The notes below the pieces were generated by a model. The model saw only the letters and a program-made list of their open reading frames with translations. It had not been told where the DNA came from and ran no database searches. A DNA stretch of 64,000 bases from Henningerozyma blattae CBS 6284. Taxonomy: Eukaryota; Ascomycota; Saccharomycetes; Saccharomycetales; Saccharomycetaceae. Shown piece after piece: positions 58,087 through 64,000 of the stretch. The stretch lies in assembly GCF_000315915.1 (NCBI RefSeq), contig NC_020185.1, positions 1,612,001 through 1,676,000 on the forward strand, given 5' to 3'. How positions within the stretch are numbered: position 1 is the stretch's first letter; each line of letters begins with the position of its first letter. The translations under genes were made by a program, and so were the position numbers.

Positions 58087-61000
58087 TTAAAATTTTTTTA
58101 TTCTTATATAAATTTTTTACAACAATTCATGATTTAGAATGTTTAGCGAAGGACAAATTTATCAAATTTTGGTATATTATGTTGACTTTCGTCATCATTG
58201 CTCACCTATCAAAGTTAGACCAGATATCTCGTTAAATCCTAAGGTATTCTTGTATACCATGTAAAGTAAGTGTTCCATTTGTTAATAATCTGTGTATAAA
58301 TCCATCCTAATATACCTCTCTAATCAATACTGTACAACCTGACTTTACTTAAGTCATTACATTATACGTGACAAATTTTAGTAAATATCAGGAAAGTAAG
58401 GTTTAGGTACCAGAATCAAATATCTGTTTTTCAGTATATGACTTATAGTAAATATTGCAGAAGTTTTTATCGTCCTACATTTTTGTTTTTAGAATTATTT
58501 AATTTATGAATCACTTCTTCACTAAATATTATTTGATTTTCTCAATCTCTATTATTGTATATTTACAGCTCTGCCATAAATTGTTATAATGAGCAATATT
58601 GGAGCCTCTTATAGTATCCTAACGTCCAAGTAATTTGTTTTGTTTAAATGTGGGATAAAATTATGTTCCTTAATACGAATAGAAGTTAACATAATTTTGA
58701 ACTAAAGAAAATTTACATAGAGAGAGGAAAATTATAATCTATACTGTATAATCAAGGAATTGAATGACTTATTAAATTTAATTAGATATTTTAATGAATA
58801 TTGATGATGGCACTATATAGATTAACCGGGAAATTCGGTTAAAATATTTTATGCCTACTGAGAAAATTCATCCATGCAAAAGGATAACGTCTGTTTAAAA
58901 AAGAAATTATGAAGTACTAACAAAACACTATATTTTAGCTTTAATTTTGTTAGAAATATACTTTGCCCTTCAAAACTGCCAACAAGTCTCAATATCAGTC
59001 AGCTTTCTGTTGCCGAGGAATATAACAATTAATCTCTATCATGATTATTTCGGTAGTTGAGATGAAACTTCGACTGCACAATCTGAAATACTTGTTACCA
59101 TAGCATTATTCTTAGACTCAACAAACTACGCTGGGGTTAGTATAGCTATCACTGTCGTTTATAAAATTCTAACATCTTTTATTCTCTTCCATTCTAATTC
59201 CAGTTGATGGGCATTGCTGTTAGTATTGGAAATGTATGAACTTTTAGAACTATTTAATTATAGAATAACTAAGCAAGGTACAATATATAAAATTTTTAGA
59301 TTAGGAAAAATAAATGTTGTTGTCTATGGAGTCAAGGTTATTTCCAACAAAAGATTCGTAGTAGTAAAATTAATTACATTTACTAGTAAATCTCAGAAAA
59401 TCACATAAATATCAAAATCATATTGTTTTTAGGATGTAAAATAATAAGCAACCATGTGGTGTTTATCTTTACCTAATATTAAATAGAAGAAATGGTGTCT
59501 AGGCTACAAACTTATTATACGAAGCTGCTGATTAAAGAAAAGTATTCCACAGTGCTTATGGAGGTTCATCATTGTTCACAAAAGAGTACGTAAGAACAAA
59601 CACTTAAAAGATCTTTGGCTATTTTTATTCCCCTTAATTTACAAGTTTATGCTTTTAAGACAGGAAATTACAAAGATTGGAATGATTTTATTAAGAGCAT
59701 TATTATAATAAATATGCATATATAGACATTAACATGATAAACTTTGGTTGTTTCTATTAAACAACACATACTAGTGACCTTCGTTTTTATGACTTGAGAA
59801 AAACAATCATATAGTTCAAAAACAAGGTAATTTCTATCTAGTCGTGCCATGGTTCAATGTTAGTAGTATACTATATTGTTCTTAGTACAAATACTCTCAA
59901 CTGAAAGACACGAACTGAGAAAATTAGTTGAAAACCCCTGGTAAAAAATGCAAACCGAGAAAATCAGTTGGATTTTAAGCGAGAAAATCAGTTCAGAAAA
60001 CCATTTGAACTGATATAAATTAATACGAATATAAAGACCATCATCACCCTCATCCATTCGATTAGAACTTATGATCCCCTGGTAGTTCCTAAATTTCTCC
60101 ATTGCTGAGTACAACTTATCTGCCTCTAGTGTCCATGGATGTCATGAAAAAGCAAATCTTCCAAAAATTGTATTTCTAGGTAAGAACCACTTTTTGCTGC
60201 TGATCTAAAAGACTTATTAAGATTATAAATTCAGATTCGATCTCCTCGACTCTGTTTAAATAGCTTAAACATATTTTGAATCATTTTCAAGAGAGTCAAA
60301 AAATATTTTTACTTTCTCACAGGACAAAAGTTAGGCTTTGGCTCTGGGCCTGGTAACAAATTCCATTACCTGTTTCGGTATTTCTCAGAGAAAAGTTGAT
60401 TTTAAACACTTTTCTTAACTATGTGGTTCACGGGTGTATAATATGCAAATTATACCATATAGCTTCAAATATTTCACACACCATTAGCATTAATCTGCGT
60501 AAAGAGTACTTGTAAGGCATTTACAGTCCATATAGCAAATTTTAGAAGGTGGTATAAGCTATCACTATATGTCAAGCCAAAGAGTAGAATTAATTAGACG
60601 GGCAGCAACCATCAACTGATAGTCTATTCTTCTAAAATTGCTTTGGTAGAAAGATGCAACTTTTTGCTACAGTTAAAGTTTAATTATGGAGTTTAGATGT
60701 TATAGCTTGATACCCTATATTTTCTGAAGAATAATTAATTATTATAGTAATATTTTCTAATAATAAGTGACGAGCCAAGATTTGTTGTCAGAAGAATTGG
60801 CATTAAAAGATATATACATACATTAAATATATAATATCTCATTGAAAAATGATATTATTTATTAAAGATAAATTCGTCATTTTCAACTTCAAGTGATTAA
60901 ACCCAAAAGTAAAATTTATTAGGCAAAATAATTGATACAATAAAAAAAGTGCCCTAATTTTAATTTTTCAATGATTGAAAGTAGAATGCCCAAATTCTAG

Positions 61001-61116
61001 AAATTTGTCCCTAAAATATTAAAGATAATTTTTTTCTTACTATTTTAATTATATATATAATTGTAAACCTATCTGATTTTGGAAAATTATAAAAAACTAA
61101 AAGAACTATGTTATAA
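58087..61116. other. Gene-free 3.0 kb region right of the YOR1-like gene
   Basis: AT-rich, no supported gene. Notable content: a TACTAAC at 58915-58921 followed by a TAG 17 bases on, like a 3' splice site; three near-identical GAGAAAATCAGTT copies at 59917-59994; no tRNA, LTR pair or transposon I can support. Short open frames near 59214 and 59668 have no recognisable family. Confidence 0.5.
59917..59994. repeat. Short dispersed repeat, three copies
   Basis: GAGAAAATTAGTTG (59917-59930), GAGAAAATCAGTTG (59957-59970) and GAGAAAATCAGTTC (59981-59994) lie within 78 bases, with spacings of 40 and 24 bases. They lie in gene-free DNA. Confidence 0.75.
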
Positions 61117-61599
61117 ATGAAGAAAGATATCAAGAACCCTTTTACCATAAATCAATTCTCTGATATATTTATAAAACTAGGCTTATCTTTGGATACTTAT
61201 GTGATTGATATACTACAAAATAGAATTGAATTAAACATAAAGCCTCAAGTTTTTTCTGTTGAAGTATTTTTACTACTAGTACATTATTGTACAAATGGGC
61301 CAGTAGGGTTGAGTCGAAGGACATATTATAATGGATTAGGAAGAGTATATGTAGGAGATTTATGTGGTCCTTCAAGAAAAGAATGGGAAGTTGCTTTAGA
61401 ATTCGTTAAAAAATTTTTAATGAAAAATTATTCCACACTAATGGTAGGAATTATCATGGTTCAACAATGTGGTGAATTATATCCAAATAATGAATTTAGA
61501 GCTAAAAAAAAAGGCAAGTTATACCCAAGAAGGCTAAATATAAAAGAATTATTGATAGTGTTCCTCGATCATTATAAGAAGAACTCAATACTATTGTGA
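61117..61599 (+). CDS. Unrecognised 160-residue protein
   Basis: An ATG-initiated open frame of 160 codons, with a composition like a real protein rather than AT-rich noise. It has an alternating hydrophobic/charged N-terminal half (NQFSDIFIKLGLSLD, VFSVEVFLLLVHYC), a Gly/Arg-containing middle (GPVGLSRRTYYNGLGRVYVG) and a basic C-terminal part (RAKKKGKLYPRRLNIKELL). There is no signal peptide and no transmembrane segment I would call. I do not recognise the family. It lies in the accessory stretch between the YOR1-like pseudogene and CAT2. It could be a lineage-specific gene or a relic of a mobile element. Confidence 0.45.
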   Translation: MKKDIKNPFTINQFSDIFIKLGLSLDTYVIDILQNRIELNIKPQVFSVEVFLLLVHYCTNGPVGLSRRTYYNGLGRVYVGDLCGPSRKEWEVALEFVKKFLMKNYSTLMVGIIMVQQCGELYPNNEFRAKKKGKLYPRRLNIKELLIVFLDHYKKNSILL

Positions 61600-62605
61600 A
61601 ATATATAATTTAAATAAGAGATTATACAGTTACTGACGATTTTCTAAACCTTTAATAATAATTTATATTTTGAACATGCATACATATAATATATATACAT
61701 AGTCAGGTATATTTATCTGATGTTATTATATTACTAAAATGATATAATGTATAAACTTTACTTGAGATTTGGAAGACAATTTATTAGCGCAGTATTTAAT
61801 TTTAAATATTTTGGAAAATGTATTTGCTGAGTAAAATTCTCCTGTAGTGTCAGTATTATCTTTTTTGAGCTATGATGCATTGTTAACGTGTTGTGCTAAA
61901 ATTGCAATATATGAAGTGATAAAATTGGTTAAAACGAAAGATCAAAACGTGAACCGAAAAAAATTGTTTGGAAAATGTATATGTATTTATATAAATATAG
62001 ATATTTGTGAGCCTTTTAATTATATTATTCTGCAAGATTTTGTTTCTTTGGTTAATTATTTTTTTTGGTTAAAAGTTCTTTGTTATTTTAAAGATAAATA
62101 CATGCATAATAGAGTTTAGATTTGCTGGAATATGATTATATCATTTTCTATTAAGTGGTAAAAGACTTTTATCACGTGACTTATTATTTAAAATGTGTTT
62201 TTCTGTTTATATCGAAAAGCACTATTTAAGAAATATATTCATTTTAGTTATAGTATTTACTATAAATTTCAAAAAAAAGTAATCGTCTTTACATCTTAAA
62301 CACTGTATAACAATGTCTAGCTGTCTTGAATCCCAGTAAGATTCTCTATTCATAAAGAGGTTGGGGGGGGGGGGGGGGGAGCGAAGAGGGGATACTTTAA
62401 CCATCAAACTTTAGTGAATAGAACATACAGATGCTGAATCATAAAAGTTTCTTTCACGTAATTTATATATGCAAGAAGAGTGCAGTTAAGAATGTTGAAA
62501 ATTACGTTGGATAAAAGAATTAGAGAATTCTTAATGAATGGGATAAACTATAAAATGAACATAAATTGGAATATATAGACTAGCAAATAAATGGTGAAGA
62601 GGTGA
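61600..62605. other. 1.0 kb region between orphan ORF and CAT2
   Basis: AT-rich, with CACGTG at 62173-62178 and a run of 17 G at 62363-62379. A 90-codon open frame (61847-62119) starts only from a GTG and is not supported. CAT2's 3' end faces this region. Confidence 0.5.
62363..62379 (+). repeat. Poly(G) tract, 17 bases
   Basis: Seventeen consecutive G residues followed by AGCGAAGAGGGG, in a genome region that is otherwise about two-thirds A+T. Such a tract could form a G-quadruplex or could be an assembly or sequencing artefact. Confidence 0.9.
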
Positions 62606-64000
62606 TTATAATTTTGCCTTTAGATCATTCAATCTTTGTTTGGCTTCATTAAAGACTTGAGTCAAACAAGTTGCGAGATGGTCTGGGTTAATACCACTCT
62701 TTGCCAACTTTGTAGAGATGTTTATATGGAACCAATCATTATTAATCATATAGGCAAGACCCAACCCGTTATCATTAACTGGAGCCCAACCATAACCATC
62801 TAGGAATTCTGAAGATAATTGAGACGTAGAGATGTACCATGTCTTTGAGAATTTGAATAATGGGTCATTAAAGAGAGCATGAGGTTTTTCATCGGGGGGA
62901 ATCAAATTTTGTAATCCCAAGAAATGACGATCAATAGCCATACCTGAGGCAGCTATTTTAGAGTATGCAGAATGAGTTTTGATAGCAGATTGTAAATGTG
63001 AGAGTTGTGTAGCCACTGGGATTTGTGGATTATTCCAATCACGACAAAGTAAGGCGTTTTGCACAGATACTGAACGTGTGGCTTCTGTACGGCCTAAATC
63101 GAAACGACGTGTTGATGCAGCTTCATAGGTGGGGAATTGACGATGTAAGAGACGATAGATGGCTAATTGGATCATTTGTTGTAGGAATGAATCTGGAGAG
63201 AACCCCCACTTCTTGACACTAGATTTACCAAACCCATGGTATTGCCAAACATTAAATTTCAATTCTGAACAATTTACGGCATATTCAGTATGGGCTTGTT
63301 GAATTAAAGAAGTGAGTTCTGGAGTTTGTAAGAAGGGCAAAGGTAGTGGAGAATCGAGTGAAGTGTCTTGAGTGGTGAATACTGTATTTTTATATTGTGT
63401 AGCGTCTAATGAACGTAATTTTCTTTGCAAGTATTCGTTAATAAATAAAGTTGGAGTACCGTCCATTCTTGAATGTTCATTTATACAACCCGAAGCTCCG
63501 TTACCTGTGATGATGAATTGTAAAGGTTTTTGATATAATCTGTTAGTGGCATCTCCATTTGCCAACCAAACTTGTTTGGATTTTTCGTGAGTGGTTATTG
63601 GATGAGAATCCAAATCTAGACAAATTACAAATGCAGATTTGATGATAGAATCAAGAGATGATGCACTTTCTGGGTCTTGAGAAAGTAAAGTAAATGCTCT
63701 ACGGGATTTGTCACGAGTTGTGGCAGAGAGTTTACCGATTAGTGGTGAATTTGCAGTTCCTCTGACAATAGCGTATAATTGTTGCCAAATTACGTTAGGG
63801 TGGAAACGTTGCCCAGATTCATCATGAGTGTTGAGCTTGTAGAACCCCCCACGGAATGCTATAATGATATGATGACCTTGAGGATCATGCAAATCAAGAG
63901 CTGCTGTGGAATCAGCATTAGGGTCAGTAGGATGAGGTACACGACAAGTGTTGAACATGTGACGGAAACCATCCATGCAAAATGGTGTACCATCACGAGC
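62606..64000 (-). CDS. CAT2: Carnitine O-acetyltransferase Cat2 (5' end outside window)
   Basis: Cat2 moves acetyl groups between CoA and carnitine in peroxisomes and mitochondria, needed for acetyl export during growth on fatty acids and non-fermentable carbon. The visible 465 codons (frame open to the right edge) cover the C-terminal two thirds of a ~670-residue protein. The catalytic His is in the EHSRMDGTP block; PTYEAASTRRFDLGRTEATRSVS and the STSQLSSEFLDGYGWAPVNDNGLGLAY block are nearly identical to S. cerevisiae Cat2. The C-terminal AKL is a peroxisomal PTS1. The alternatives YAT1 and YAT2 differ in these blocks. The start codon and the mitochondrial-form N-terminus lie beyond the window. 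Confidence 0.94.
   Translation of the reverse strand, partial: ARDGTPFCMDGFRHMFNTCRVPHPTDPNADSTAALDLHDPQGHHIIIAFRGGFYKLNTHDESGQRFHPNVIWQQLYAIVRGTANSPLIGKLSATTRDKSRRAFTLLSQDPESASSLDSIIKSAFVICLDLDSHPITTHEKSKQVWLANGDATNRLYQKPLQFIITGNGASGCINEHSRMDGTPTLFINEYLQRKLRSLDATQYKNTVFTTQDTSLDSPLPLPFLQTPELTSLIQQAHTEYAVNCSELKFNVWQYHGFGKSSVKKWGFSPDSFLQQMIQLAIYRLLHRQFPTYEAASTRRFDLGRTEATRSVSVQNALLCRDWNNPQIPVATQLSHLQSAIKTHSAYSKIAASGMAIDRHFLGLQNLIPPDEKPHALFNDPLFKFSKTWYISTSQLSSEFLDGYGWAPVNDNGLGLAYMINNDWFHINISTKLAKSGINPDHLATCLTQVFNEAKQRLNDLKAKL

Noticed and set aside
59200..59230. TTCTCTTCC-like end resembling a Ty1 delta LTR terminus
   Set aside because: No matching second end, no target-site duplication, and no extended similarity.
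61847..62119. 90-codon plus-strand open frame near CAT2
   Set aside because: Begins from a GTG, has no domain, and lies in AT-rich intergenic DNA.
1..64000. tRNA genes, CRISPR arrays and intact transposons
   Set aside because: No box B-like GGTTCGAAT sequence with a matching cloverleaf, no regular spacer-repeat array, and no transposase or reverse-transcriptase frame was found.

Overview
This is a 64 kb piece of an AT-rich nuclear genome from a budding yeast (Saccharomycetaceae). The proteins align end to end, from memory, with Saccharomyces cerevisiae orthologs. There are almost no introns, intergenic DNA is rich in poly(dA:dT), and yeast-type promoter words (CACGTG, Reb1, PAC, MSE, PDRE, Rap1 boxes) are present. 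The gene order interleaves orthologs that lie on two different S. cerevisiae chromosomes (for example GID4 and VPS15 from the YBR097-105 block with SEC8, SMK1, FCY1 and JID1 from the YPR054-063 block), while expected neighbours such as ARO7, TFB4, BRR1 and MMS4 are missing. That pattern suggests a lineage descended from the whole-genome duplication that lost duplicate copies differently from S. cerevisiae. I cannot name the genus or species.

Layout. 1-2193: intergenic, with a cluster of Rap1-like and CACGTG boxes. 2194-7103: GID4/VID24, an Asterix-family ER protein, FCY1, JID1 and a YMC-type mitochondrial carrier. 7104-9351: a long gene-free stretch with small repeats. 9352-20023: an ADH6/7-type NADPH alcohol dehydrogenase, SEC8, VPS15 and SMK1. 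20601-32146: IMG1, RCF2, an RRT12-like subtilisin, DUS2/SMM1, URK1, PRP2 and GLO1. 32437-39632: INP1, ERG2, MTR10, PET123 and SME1. 41183-41904: an unrecognised zinc-finger-like gene split by a frameshift. 42434-52582: TRS120, SIZ1, STE14 and VPS71. 53814-58086: a YOR1-type ABC transporter that looks like a pseudogene. 61117-61599: an orphan ORF. 62606-64000: CAT2, running off the right edge.

These genes do not form one pathway; they are mostly housekeeping genes with their own promoters. Several promoters and 3' ends carry motifs that fit their gene: a middle sporulation element before SMK1, paired Upc2-type sites before ERG2, a Pdr1/Pdr3 site before the YOR1-like gene, a PAC box before DUS2, and Puf3-type sites after the mitochondrial ribosomal genes IMG1 and PET123.

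The most notable observations are: the YOR1-like gene, broken by two in-frame stops and an exact 13-bp tandem duplication; a possible mitochondrial/cytosolic dual-start GLO1; three genes (DUS2, MTR10, the zinc-finger ORF) whose homologous or natural reading frame is lost at an A-run that is one base short, which may be assembly error or real frameshifting; and a roughly 10 kb accessory region between VPS71 and CAT2. I found no tRNA gene, CRISPR array, intact transposon or convincing centromere, and no clearly undescribed multi-gene system.
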